Assembly: GCA_003971905.1 (NCBI GenBank)
Contig: RSEE01000008.1
Coordinates: 186,001-250,000, forward strand
Source of the DNA: Moniliella sp. 'wahieum'
Lineage: Eukaryota > Basidiomycota > Moniliellomycetes > Moniliellales > Moniliellaceae
DNA: 64,000 nucleotides
Reading direction: 5' to 3'
Notes under the pieces: model-generated
Told to the model about the DNA's origin: nothing
The model's database searches: none
What the model saw: the letters and a program-made list of their open reading frames with translations, nothing else
Translations under genes and position numbers: made by a program
Shown here: positions 23,304 to 34,568 of the stretch, one piece after another
How the letters are laid out: each line of letters starts with the position of its first letter
How positions within the stretch are numbered: position 1 is the stretch's first letter

Positions 23304-24865
23304 ATGCGCGCTCCCCTTGCTCCTTCTTTTCGCCTGCACGCTCCTCGGCGCCCTCGCCGCCCTCGCCGCACCTCCGGCCCTGGATCGGGGCGTCCTGCTT
23401 CGTCGCGTCAACAGCTCCGCCATCCCCCCCCCACGATCGGATCCTTTCTATGTCCGCCCTGCCAACATCAGTCTCTACAGGCCGGCGATGTCATTCGCCA
23501 TCGGGTCATCGATGCCCAGTACAAGATCTCTGGCGCGGGCCGCACCACCCAGATCCTCTACCGCACCACCAACACCTTGGGCCACCCTTCTGCCACCGTT
23601 ACCACTGTAATCGAGCCTGCCTCGGGCACCCTGCCGCGTATGCTCTCCTACCATATTTGGGAGGACGCGACCAATCGCGACTGTGCACCTTCCTATACCA
23701 TCCTCCAGGGCAACAACGCCCCCAACATTATGGTCCTCGGTATGTTGACTCCTTCCCCCCCCCCCCCTCGTCCCTTGTTTTTTACTTGTTTGACTGACAG
23801 CTGTCCTTCCTCGTACGTGTGCCGCGCCCTCAGGTGATGATGTCCCAGTCTGGTGGGCGTTCCTCCTGGCCAATGGAATCAGTGTGGTGGTGCCCGACTA
23901 CGAAGGGCCCAAGTCTGCGCTCTTTGCTGGCTTCCAAGCGGGACATGCCATCCTCGACTCGGCGCGCGCGGTAAAGAATCACCTGAACTGGCCAGCAGAC
24001 GCTCGGATTGCGATGACAGGGTACTCGGAGGGGGCGCACGTAACTTGCTGGGCGGCCAACCTGGCGCCGTCGTATGCGCCTGAACTCAACATTGTCGGTG
24101 CCACGCATGGTGGCACACCGATCGATATGGAGCTTACCCTGCGTCACTTTGACAACACCTCCTTCTCTGGCTTTACGCTGGGTGGCATGCATGGCATGAT
24201 GGCCTCCTACCCCAAATTCAACCGTACCATTACCCAACGCGCAGCAACGGGCTTACCGATCTGGCTACCATCTACGCCCCGCCCGTTTGCCACGCCGTTC
24301 TACGCGGGCCCGCGTTCGCCAACATTCCTTACATGGAGATGCTCAACCTACCTAGTGGCGACCCGTACAACGATCCCGTCGTGCGCTCCGTGCTCAACCG
24401 CGAGACAATGTGGAGCAACAAGTCGTCCGTGGGCGTAGGATACCCCAAGTTCCCCCGCATGATCTACCAAGGTCGTCATGACGATGTGATTAGCTACGAT
24501 GCAGTGCAAGCCTATGTCGACCAGCAATGTTCCCAGCCAGGCGTGCAGATCCAGTTCAACGTGTATGAGGCCAATGCGCATACGGCGCCGCAGTTGGTCA
24601 TTGGGGGCGACTTGAATGCGATGCAATTTGTGCTGGAAGTGATGGAGACCAACGGTAAGTTCCGCACGCCTGTACCGTGTGGCACGCCTACGCCTTCCCT
24701 TCTCAACGTGGCAACCTGGGGGCTGGATGACATTCTCGGGGCAACATTCAAGCTGGTTTGCAAACGCTGCAAGCGCAAGCAGCTAGCGTGGGCTTTAACA
24801 ACATTGGCTTTGGTGACTTTAGCACATTTATCGAAAAGACATTGGAAGAACTGTTCCAGCCTTAA
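23304..24865 (+). CDS. Secretory triacylglycerol lipase (fungal LIP family)
   Basis: Exported lipase that releases fatty acids from external lipids. The ATG at 23304 precedes a hydrophobic signal peptide read one frame over (LPLLLLFACTLLGALAALA), so a base is probably missing in the first codons. The mature part starts DPFYVRPANISLY, continues through GDVIRHRVIDAQYKI, ILYRTTNTLG and SYTILQGNNAPNIMVLG, then an intron at 23740–23833. Next come DDVPVWWAFLLANGISVVVP and the nucleophile elbow TGYSEGAHV (G-x-S-x-G, Ser catalytic). FPRMIYQGRHDDVISYDAV carries the likely catalytic Asp and NVYEANAHTAPQLV the likely His. It ends EKTLEELFQP. Frames shift near 23490, 24235 and 24740. This family is well known in Candida and Malassezia. 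Confidence 0.92.
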
Positions 24866-25888
24866 CGGTCGGTCAAGCAGTGCTTTCCTTCCATTCCCAC
24901 CCTCCCACTCGCGTTTCCCACCAGGTATCCTATCCTACTCTGGCCCCTCCTTCCCTCTGTTATCTTGGTTCATATCCCTTCGTTTGTATACTCGCAAACT
25001 GTTCTTTCTATTTTTTTTCAGTCTGCGATATCGATATCTACCCCCGCTTTTTGCCACTCTCTTGATACTATCCCTCTTCGCCTCTACCCCCGTTGCGCAT
25101 TTCCTCCTGGCCTCGTCTCGAGGTGCGGGCATTGAATTGGTCGTAGGAATGGGTGGTCCATCCTATTCTGTATCTGTACACTTTTGACAGCGTGTTTGTG
25201 TTTGGCCTAAGTACTAGGATATACAGTAAGTAGTAGTAGTCCTTTTTTTCTGGTCCCTCAACGTTCAACATGCTTAACACTGCATGCTCAACATCCTTAA
25301 ACCTTAGCCCATGAGGATGCTGCATGTTGACCCGCATGTGGTTTGGCCCGTACGTTTCGCCAATCCAGTCCCTCGATCGGTCCCTCCTCATGCCTGAGAC
25401 CTAATACAAGCTCCCCCCGATACCATGCGCGGAGCCCGAACGGGAAAGCTCGATTAACCACAAAGTTGAGGGGATACTTGACTTTGTTACCTTTTGGAGG
25501 AGCAGAGTCCACTCACAGTTGATCGAGCGTAGAGGCTCTACTGGCGGATCTGAACGGAGGTAGAGACGATTGAAGCGAGGCCTCGCAATTGGGGCGTCGG
25601 CTCGAGGCGTGGCGGCAAGGGTGCGCATGCCCCGAAACGAGATGAGGACTATAGTAGCGTGCCAGTGTAGACTCACAACTTGCACGATTGGCCGGACAGT
25701 TGACGCAAGGCAAGACTGAGTAGGACAGACGCTGTCGTACCGACCAGCTCGACTCTTATAGGGTCGCTGCGGGATCCGTACAGAAGAGACTGAAAGTTGG
25801 AGACCGACAAGGGATGCCTGGAGGAATGACGGAATTGGGCAAGACCAATTGGTGCCAGTCGCTGAAATAGGTGAAGGACTGCCTTGCA

Positions 25889-25921
25889 ATATTCCGTCCT
25901 GAGTGGAGGGCGGGAATATTC
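25889..25921. other. Strong hairpin (13-bp stem, one bulge, 6-nt loop)
   Basis: AATATTCC(G)… pairs with …GGGAATATT across a GAGTGG loop; about 13 base pairs with a single bulged G. Both arms are directly visible. Could be part of a structured RNA or a protein-binding inverted repeat; function unknown. Confidence 0.6.
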
Positions 25922-26317
25922 TCTAACCTCTGTAGCTCCTGTGCAACGCACCGTCAACGTGTCAATTGCCTGCTCTCTGGTCTTCTACACGTTAGTAGGC
26001 AGGGATAATCGAGATAATCGAAGATCGACAATCGATAAGGGAACCTCTTTTGGTCCGCGCGTCCAGCTTCCAGCATCCATCCCTTGTACTTGCGTCGCGC
26101 CTTGGGCGTTTACTAGTTTTACTACTTGTACACACGCCCCGACGGTCGATCTTCAAGCTTCAAGCTTCAAGCTTCATCGATCACCGGCATAACGGTGCAG
26201 AAATGCGCGAACGCAGGGTAGCTGAGGTGGTCCCTGACCACCTGATCGGCCGGCTGACTGGGGCCAGAAGGGGTCACTAGGTCACTAGGGTCGCTGTATT
26301 CTGGGTCACTGTGGGTC

Positions 26318-26336
26318 AGCGCTCAGCCTGAGCGCT
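26318..26336. repeat. 19-nt palindrome AGCGCTCAG-C-CTGAGCGCT
   Basis: Perfect 9-bp arms around a single C. Partial copies of the same motif occur in several other intergenic parts of the window (see findings). Confidence 0.8.
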
Positions 26337-28308
26337 CACCCGACCAAGCGGGTCAAGCAGGTCAGAAAAAGGGTCAGATTTCAGATCGATCAGATCGATG
26401 GTCACGGGTCAGGGCGTTGGCGCACGCCAGCAGACGCAAGGCAGACCCACTGGCCGACCTGGATAGCCTGGCGGTTGTGTTCGGATTTGATATTGCGTGC
26501 GGGTGTTGCATGTAGCAGGCAAGGTGTAAGAAGCAACGCTAGGAGCTAGTAGCTAGTAGCTAGTAGCTAGCAAGTAGCAAGTAGCAACTAGCAACTAGCA
26601 ACAGGGGTGTAACAGAGTGTAAAATGAAGACAGGTCAAATAGTAAGTACCCCACAAGTGCAGATCCCTCCAACGCAGGCATAGTTCCCATGTGACATGGC
26701 AGATGGACATGGGAACAGTGAATGTGATACGCCACGTCACGCATGCGGCTGGCTGTTCTTGGGCCAGACCTTGCACGCGCGCTAAGCGCACAACCGCCAG
26801 CGATCTTGAATCTGGCGCGAGTAGTGCGGATGCGCTCAGGGCGCTGCTGCGGGGATGCGCGCATGGGAGCGGCGGTGGCAACGGGAGGGGCAGTGGGGCC
26901 AGCACCAAGTGCCCAGCGCTGCTGTCAAGCCTACCGCTAACCCCCATCAAGCGCAGCGCTGGCCTGACTAGTGAGATCACTCGATCTAGGGACTAGGGAC
27001 TAGTGACTGTCACCGTCACCGCGTCACCTGCCACCGTCACCCGCACCGTCGTCCGCGTCAGTCTCCTGTCGCAAGCCTGTCGCAAGCCTGTCGCAAGTCC
27101 CGCCCCCACCGCAGCCGGCCAGAACCAACGGCAGGACACGCCTGCAAGCCACCCACGCGCCCAATGCACCCGGCGCACGATGTGCATCATAAGTACCAAC
27201 CCCTGCTCAAGCCAACTGGTCCTGTCCTCCCTATCCTCATTAATTCCTCATTCGTCCTCGAAACTGATCTCAGTCCTGACTAGTGACTAGTGACTCTCCT
27301 CCCTCCCCCCTGCGACCGGCAGCAGAGTTGAGAACGCACAGTTTGGCCCAGAACACACAGCGTTTGACTACCAGTGGACCTTGTGGGCCTTTGTCGTTCA
27401 ACACGTTCAACGTTCAACTGAACGTTGAGCGCGTTGAGCGGCTGAGGCTTCAGGCTCATCAGCGCTCGGCGCAGAACAACGGTGAATGTACTGAACGTAG
27501 ACGTGTTAGGCCTTAGGCCCTGCGGGCGTGAGGCGTGAGGCGTGAGGCCCCGAGGCAGGATCACCGGTCAGTGCCAGGGTGCACGCCCAGCAGCCGGTCC
27601 GCAATGCGACACACCGATCGCATCCAAGCGCTTGCGCCTGGGGCCTGGGGAAGCACATAGTGATCAGACATCCTCTGTAGTCACACCTCGATCATTGCAC
27701 CCTAATCGCAAGATCTCTTGTTGACTTCTTCCCACCACCTCTTTTGTGCGTTCTCGCTTGAGGCACACGGCTTCTGCAGCTTCTTCTGCCCCTGCTCCTG
27801 CCGCCCTTTTTGCCCGGATCCCACCTCATCCGCTTGGCCCACCCAAGAGGAAGAGAAAGGGCCAAGCAGCTGCATCATCAACATCATCCATCACCGTTCA
27901 TCTCCCGCTGCGTCTTCTCTCGCCAGACGGTCACTAGCACTAGTCACTTGACGAGTCACTAGTTCACTCGCCATCCTCTCATTAACATTTCCCCTCCACT
28001 CTCCCCGCACTACATCTGCTTTCCCCTTGTCCCCGCTGCTGCGCCACACGCGGGTTGAACGTGTGGCTGGCCCTCGACGCGCGCATCTCCGCTTCTCTCC
28101 CGTTGTTGCCAACCAAGCCCCCTCCCTTGTCAACCACCGGAACACACATTTGGCACTTGATTCCCGCGGGTCTGCGTGTCACTCGTCACTAGTCACTAGT
28201 CACTCAAGCCCAACCATCCTTCTCGCTTCCTGACTGCTGCGACGACGGGCTTCTGTCTTCTTCCTGCTTTGCTCTCTTCGATATCCCTATCCCGTCCACT
28301 TACTCTTA

Positions 28309-31300
28309 ATGTTGACGTCCGCGAGCACCACAGTCGACGAGATGCGCCATCTGGGCTCCGCCCATGGCGCCATACGCGCCCAGCGCGGCGTCACTCTAAT
28401 GCCTACCCCCACTCCTACCTCTCCCAAGGACGTCACGCCCAATCCCGCGGTTGCATCGTACGCTTCTATTGTCCATGCACCTGGTACATCGGAGCGCAGA
28501 GCCACTCTTCAGCCTCTTGCCTCCTCCACCGCCCCAAGGCCTATGGAAGACACCACATCTCCAACCCATGCCGAAGAAAAGCCCCCACCGTCGCAATCCA
28601 CTCCCCCCCCCAGTCGCGGGCCAAGACGTCAACCCGACGCCCGTATGTGCAGTTTGGTTCTTATATTCTCCTCCATACCCTCGGCGAGGGCCAATTTGGC
28701 AAGGTCAAGCTTGGTCTCCGTATTCCGCATGGCGATGAGGTGGCCATCAAACTCATTCGTCGCACAGATTCGGCCAATGAGACGAAATGGACCCGGGTGG
28801 CCAAGGAGACGGAGCTGCTCAAGAAACTCCAACATCCCAACATTGTCGGGCTGTTTGAGGTGATCCAAAGTGAACGGTACATTGGCGTCGTGTTGGAATA
28901 TGCTTCGGGGGGCGAACTGTTTGATTACATTCTGTCCCAACGCTATCTACGTGAAAAGGAAGCCCGTCGGATCTTTGCCCAGCTCGTGTCGGCAGTGTGG
29001 TACATGCATACAAAGGGCGTAGTCCACCGTGACCTCAAACTTGAGAATGTGCTTCTCGACAGGCACCGCAACATTCTCGTCACCGACTTTGGCTTTGCCG
29101 GGTTGCTTGAAAAGGGCACCTTGATGGCTACCTCTTGTGGCTCGCCTTGCTATGCCGCGCCGGAGCTGGTCATCCAGGATGAGCCATACAATGCTCCCCT
29201 GGTGGATGTATGGTCTTGCGGCGTGATCTTGTATGTATCTTATCTTCTTCTGTTTCGACGGGCTCAATCTGACCTGACTCGCTTCTTTTTTTCCCCTATA
29301 GATATGCGATGCTTTCGGGATACTTGCCATTTGACGACGACATTTCCAATCCCGACAGCGCTAACATCCACCAACTGTACAAGTACATTCTACGCACTCC
29401 TCTCTCTTTCCCTGATCATGTGACAGCAGAACCACGTGGCCTCCTGCTCGCTATGCTAACTCCGGATCCGACCAAGCGAGCGACGATGAGCCAGATTATG
29501 AGCCATTCGTGGTTGCACTCGTACGCTGACTTGTTCAGGTTCACCGTCGCCGAGCTCGAACAAGCAGCGCTGGCCCAACAAGTTCGCCGCCAAACTACCT
29601 CCCGTGCGCAGGGTGCTAATGCTACAGGGTCGCTTTCGTCGGCCATCGCAGCCAAGGAGATCCACTCGCACACTAACGCTTTACCACTGCGATCGCCAAG
29701 TCTCGCGAACGCCGTTCCGTCCTCAGGGACAACTGGTGAGGTGGCTTCCTTACCTTCAGTGCAGGTGGATGCAGCAACGCAAGGCGAAGCTGGGCCCGGA
29801 TCTCAGAGTCTGCCCCTGGTGCCTCATTTGGAAGTGAATAAAGAAGTGCCGCTGAGCCCTCCACCTATGCCTGGCACTCCTACCTCGCCCTCGGCTACTC
29901 CTGCGGTGGGAGGGAAGAGCTCGCCTAGGGGACCTGGGATTGCACGCGTGGCTTCACCCCGAGCTGTGTCGCTGCAGTCTTCCCCGCATTTGATACCCCC
30001 TCAACCAGGTCCACCACCGCTCTTCCCGCCACCGCAACAGCCTACTCAACCCACACTGTCCAACCTGTCCACTCAGTCCTCTCGTCCCATTCATCCTTCA
30101 ACGACTGCCGAGGTCCTCCGATCGAGTCATGGAGGGGACAAGACACCGTCTCCATCCCCTACCCAAGCTCCACAGGCACAGGTAGCCGAAGGCCAATACT
30201 CTCGTCACCCGCCTCGATCCAATTCGGTCGACAGAGTCAGTTCACCTCGTCGACGCATTGTTCCCATTCCGACGGTGGGGGACGCGCTGGAAAGCAATTC
30301 GGACCCGATCGTTCCGTCGCAGCGCTGGCGTCGGCATACTGTTGGCCCATCCAATCGCTGGTCCTTGCCCGTCTTGAACGAGGCTACCACCTCTCCCAGT
30401 GGTGGGAGTAAGCCCCCCCCTTCCTCTCGTAATCACGACTGGAATTCGTTTGGATATCCACCTTCTACTGCCCATTCTGTTGGGGGGACTGCGCTGCCGA
30501 CCCCCAGCTCGGCTCCTTCCCGATCAGGATCATGGAGTCCACGAGGAACAAGGACGAGGAGTGGAGCAATGACGAACCATGCGCATGCCTCCCCGCGTGT
30601 GTCGCCCGTACTGGAGGCTTCTCCTCCTTCTACCGTCAGCCATTCGCTTCATCACCGCGAGGAGAGTCACAACCACATTCTTGTTTCGCTTCCTGCGGGG
30701 ACCGAGGGGGCTGGGACCCGGAAAAAGTTCACTTTGATACTCTGGACGTGAACCGGCCGGCTAAGGGGCAATCCGTTACCCTTGGGTCTTCCTCTGAGAA
30801 CCCTTGGGCCGATTCCAGCGCTGATCGTCGGCGCGTCACGGTTCAGCCGACCGTTCATCCATCCGTTAGTATCGAGCATGAATGGAATGCGCGCGATCAA
30901 GCCTCGGGCCATGCGTCGAATCCCGTGCCCCCACCCACGCGCGGCCGTCCTCGAAGCAAGTCAAATCTGGATCGGTTCAAGGCCCTCTTTTCGCCGCTCT
31001 TGCATCACGACCACCATCATTCGTCCAAATCAGCCGGTTTGGGCGCCAGCTCCTCCCCGTCTCCTCTTATCAGCTCAGGCTCTGATTTTCTCCACCCCCC
31101 CGGCTCGAGTCCAGTGTCCGCAACGCATGCCATGCCCTCTCCCGACCCCAAGGCGCGCACCTGGACTTCCTTGGTGAAGGAGAAAGTGGCAGGGACCAAG
31201 AACAGTCCTCAGAGCAGTCCTGTGGCCCCAACTGCCCCCCTTTCCTCCAGGGCCGAATTCCGTCCCAATAACCTCCCAGCTAGCCAGTCCAAGTCGGCCA

Positions 31301-31941
31301 GAACTTCTACCCGCGGCTGGCTCAAACATCTTGTCCATTCCCGTCATGAGGACGACGGCCCATCGCGACTCGATAGGGCCCCATCGTCCCTCGGTTCTAA
31401 CCCGTCCTCGCGCCAGTACCGTGGCGGCAACTGCCTCTCTAAGTAAAGGCGCAAGTACGAGTGCGTTTGCGCCTGGCACGTTCCTCCCCTCGCCAGATGC
31501 TCCCTCGCACGGTTGTCTCCTACCGCTGCAAGCGCGAATGCAATGCGCAGCCCAGATGCGTCTGCTCCGGAAACGCCAGCCGTGCCGGAAGAGAGCAAAT
31601 TGCGTGCCCACGAAGGACAGTTGAAGGAAGAGGCGTTATGTTCGCTGCCACTGTCGACGTTGGTGGAGCGTGTGGCGCGTGCGCTGGCCGAAATGGAAGC
31701 TGAAGTTCACTGTCCTGAACCGTACGTGTGGGCCGTCGGTGGCGCGACCCGTACGATGCACCGGCGGCACCGGCGATGGTCGTGTTTGCGTTGGAGGTGT
31801 TCCGCGTAGCGAGGATTCCCGGTTGTTGAGCGTGGATATGCAGCACTGGCTGGTGACAAGGACGCCTTTGCTTCGGCCCAACAAATTTCTACGTTCGCTG
31901 CGACTTGGCTTCGCCGCCCTAATAACCTGGTTTCGATTTAA
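28309..31941 (+). CDS. Ser/Thr protein kinase, CAMK-like (Kin4-like)
   Basis: Kinase domain near residues 110–390: glycine loop LGEGQFGKVKLG, VAIKLI lysine, catalytic [54 protein letters not shown]. The GEGQFGKVKLG and PFDDDISNPDSANIHQLYKY patterns resemble Kin4, the spindle-position checkpoint kinase, and related CAMKL kinases. An intron lies at 29231–29301. A very long Ser/Pro-rich tail (about 29600–31450) carries no clear domain. The last part (SLPLSTLVERVARALAEME… then AMVVFALEVFRVARI) resembles a KA1 membrane-binding domain. Frame breaks lie in the C9 run at 28603–28611, near 30640, 31450 and several times after 31620, so the end at 31941 is approximate. Kinase identity is certain; the subfamily is inferred. 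Confidence 0.85.
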
Positions 31942-32470
31942 CTGAATTGCTTTACTTGACTCGTAGCTTCCCTTGCCCTTTGTGTCATTGGATTCCCCTT
32001 GGCCGGTTGCCCTTCCTCTTGTCTGCCTCAACGTTCGTTCCGATCTTTTCTGACGTGTACCATCCTCCTCCTGTGCCTATACATGGCTTCAGGCGTGCCG
32101 ATCCGTGTCCCATCGAAACATGTCCCACGGCGCTCTGGTACAGCCTTGACTACTATCCGCAAATGCCCACCCTCGTTACTCCCTCTCTCCCTACCACCAA
32201 CTCACTTATCAGTGACTCCCTTCCTCATCTTTCATTCCCCTGCACAGATTCGCTGTTGAACTTGCTTTCTCTACCCACGCTTAGTACCCCCCCCCCCCCC
32301 CCTGCCCTCCTACCGGGTTTGCTGTCTCGCGTTTGCTTTGCCAATTCAAGCATACGCAGTGTATGACACTTTGATTCCCCCATTGTTGGACGAATGTAGA
32401 ACCGTAATACCGTAATGCCGTCGTGCCATCGTGCACCTTGTAGCGTTCCACCTCGTCGCGGTGCACTCCC
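31942..32470. other. Convergent intergenic region
   Basis: Between the 3' ends of the kinase and the aminotransferase. C/T-rich with a C16 run at about 32287–32302. No gene seen. Confidence 0.55.
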
Positions 32471-34027
32471 TCAGGTTTCCAACGGCTTTCCAGCCGCTTG
32501 CCAAGCATCCTCAATCGCAAGCTTGAGCACGTCAGTCCCTTGCGCATATCCGACTCGCTCGCTTGTCCATACGCTACACGCAGGTAGGCGAGACGCGTTG
32601 GTCGGGGTAAAAGAGGAAGCCTGGTACAGCTACCACACCTCGCTTCAATGCATACTGCACCAACGCATTCGCGTCGCCCTCGGCATTGTCGCGGCTGGGG
32701 GGCAAGCGGAGCTTGAGCCAAAGAACATGCCTGCCGCGGGAGAGACCCAGGTGGCCAAAGGGGAAGCAGGAGCAGAAGCAGAAGCAGTGGGGGCATTGGC
32801 ATGAGCAAACACACTTTTTGCCACTGCCTCCATTTGGTCGCGCTTGGTACGTAAAAGTGCGGCGCGATCACACGAGCGCAAAAAGCCTTCCTCGCCCCAA
32901 TATTGGAGGAGCGTAGCTGTTAGCAGCGGCCGGTCCGCTGGCCTGCATACTGGATGCCGTGCCTACCGTATCAATTGCCTGTAGATGGGCACGGCAGCCG
33001 TCACGTACCCGATCCGCATTCCGGCCGAGATGACCTTACTAAACGATCCAGGCGGACCACGCGGCCATCGCCCCAGGTGGCGACGTGTTCCTGTTCGAGA
33101 GCGAGGTACGAAGGGGTGCGGGAGGTCGACGGACCTCTCCACCCCATCCCTCGTCAAAGGCAGGTAGTAGTACGGATCGTCTTCGATGATCACAGGCCGT
33201 ATTGACGGCCAAAGCGAGCACCTGACGCTTCCGCTCGGCCGTGGCAGATGTACCGGACGGGTTCCGCCCACAGGCACGGTATAGAGAGCTTTGGAAACGA
33301 TTTGTGTTTCGTTTCAGGATGGGTAGTCCGTTGGCAAGGATGGCGGCGAGGGCGGTACTGCTTAGGCCGCCGGCGTCGGTTGGGACCGGGTGGGGGTGGG
33401 CATTAAGGATGCGGATGCAGGGCAAGACGCCGCTGCAAAGGATGGGAGGGTTAGCACGGTAGAAGCGTTGGGGAAACGCACACACGATCAGAAGGGAATG
33501 AATGCATACGGGTACGCTGGCGCCTCGACTAGGATCGTCGCCCGAGCTGAGCAAGGATTTGAATACCTTGTCAATCACATCTTGCACCCCAGCGCAAAGG
33601 CGATGCCCCATGGAGTATGGAAGGTGGGCGTTTGGCCGTCGCGGCCGGCACATAGAGGGGACGTTGTGGCGAGGGTGGTATGATTGACAACCCAGTCGTA
33701 CAGAAGCGTGAGGCCGTGGCATGCCATACTGCAACGCCTCGTTGAGCCATGGGCATCCACCGTCAATTCTTGGAGCGTCGTTTCGTCATCACCCGGTCAG
33801 GCACAGTGACCTTGAGTTCTTGAAGCTGAACGCTCGGCAGCTGGCAGGCCGCCTCCCAGGGAGACTTTGCCCCGCACCTGGTCGGGAGTAAAGAGACCGC
33901 GGATTGCGCCTTGGGGCCAGTTCTGGGCCAGGTGGGAGAGGTAGTGGGTGTAGTCGAGGTGGGGCGTGGGGCGGTGCGCTGGGCCTGGGCCCGACGGGGG
34001 GAGGGCAGGGGGGGTGGGGTGGGTCAT
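32471..34027 (-). CDS. PLP-dependent aromatic amino acid / kynurenine-type aminotransferase
   Basis: Fold-type I aminotransferase of the Aro8 / 2-aminoadipate class. Read on the minus strand from an ATG at 34027. After a Pro-rich leader come YTHYLSHLAQNW and AIRGLFTPDQV, then VSLGGGLPAAE, a family hallmark. Next, across frames, are IDKVFKSLLSSGD, VDA-x-GLSSTAL, VIIEDDPYYYLPL and DSFSKVISAGMRIGYVTA, with the Schiff-base lysine in SFSK. Near the C-terminus are ATWVSPAAGMFF, VRVAYGQASESDMRKGL and a final AWQAAGKPLET before TGA. At least six frame breaks make this the worst-preserved gene here. They could mean a pseudogene, but the conserved motifs are intact and other genes show the same damage, so I favour sequence error. 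Aromatic or 2-aminoadipate substrate cannot be decided. Confidence 0.8.
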
Positions 34028-34568
34028 TGGCAGTGTGGGGAGAGTGTCGACGGGGGAGACCAAATGGGGGAGGGCCAAGGTAGACAGCCGCGTGCCAGGG
34101 CCGATATACATGAACATGACGCCGACGGAGGCCACGGCCAAGGCGATGATGGTGTCTGTCGTGATCGCTGCCTGTGGGCGTGAGGGGTGAGGTTAGATGA
34201 GGCCGTCCCAATCGACAGTCGCACGTGGGCGCGCCCTATGGGAGAGCACGAGCGAGTGTGTCTGAGGATGGGCAGCGCATCCCATATGCCCGCTCAAGCC
34301 CCTTATGTCCGAGGAAGCGGCGTGGCCGGTGGGGTCGGGGCCAGCGCAGTGGGACAAACGTCAATAGTTCACTTGGGCACACTCAGCTTCCAGCACACTG
34401 CAACTTTCAACATCTGCTCTTGCAATTTCAACTCTGCCGCCCGCCTGACCGGAGGATGCGGCGACGGACCAGGCAGCAGGAGCGAGGGCCATTCGCCCAG
34501 CGTCCGATTTCCTTCGCTACGCCGCTGCTCGATCAAAGGGCGCCCGCCATCGCCACCCACCATCGCCC
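34028..34568. other. Divergent promoter between the aminotransferase and SKI3
   Basis: About 540 bases separating two divergent start codons. GC-rich; a minus-strand frame here has no known homology. No distinct element recognised. Confidence 0.5.

Larger units (their letters stand above)
24866..28308. other. Long gene-poor, palindrome-rich intergenic region
   Basis: About 3.4 kb. Minus-strand frames at 25401–25957 look weakly protein-like but match no family I recognise and lack a convincing ATG. Clear structure: a hairpin at 25889–25921, a 19-nt palindrome at 26318–26336, TAGCTAG/ACTAG repeats at 26270–26300, 26541–26600, 27277–27293, 27944–27967 and 28186–28206, and AACGTT-type inverted repeats at 27396–27438. 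The last 400 bases are C/T-rich promoter of the kinase. Confidence 0.55.

Noticed and set aside
25401-25957. Two overlapping minus-strand frames with GTGAGT donor-like sites
   Set aside because: Protein-like in part but with no ATG, no acceptor in a sensible place and no family.
32471-34027. Aminotransferase as a pseudogene
   Set aside because: It has the most frame breaks, but motifs including the PLP lysine are intact and essential neighbours show the same damage, so sequence error is the simpler reading.
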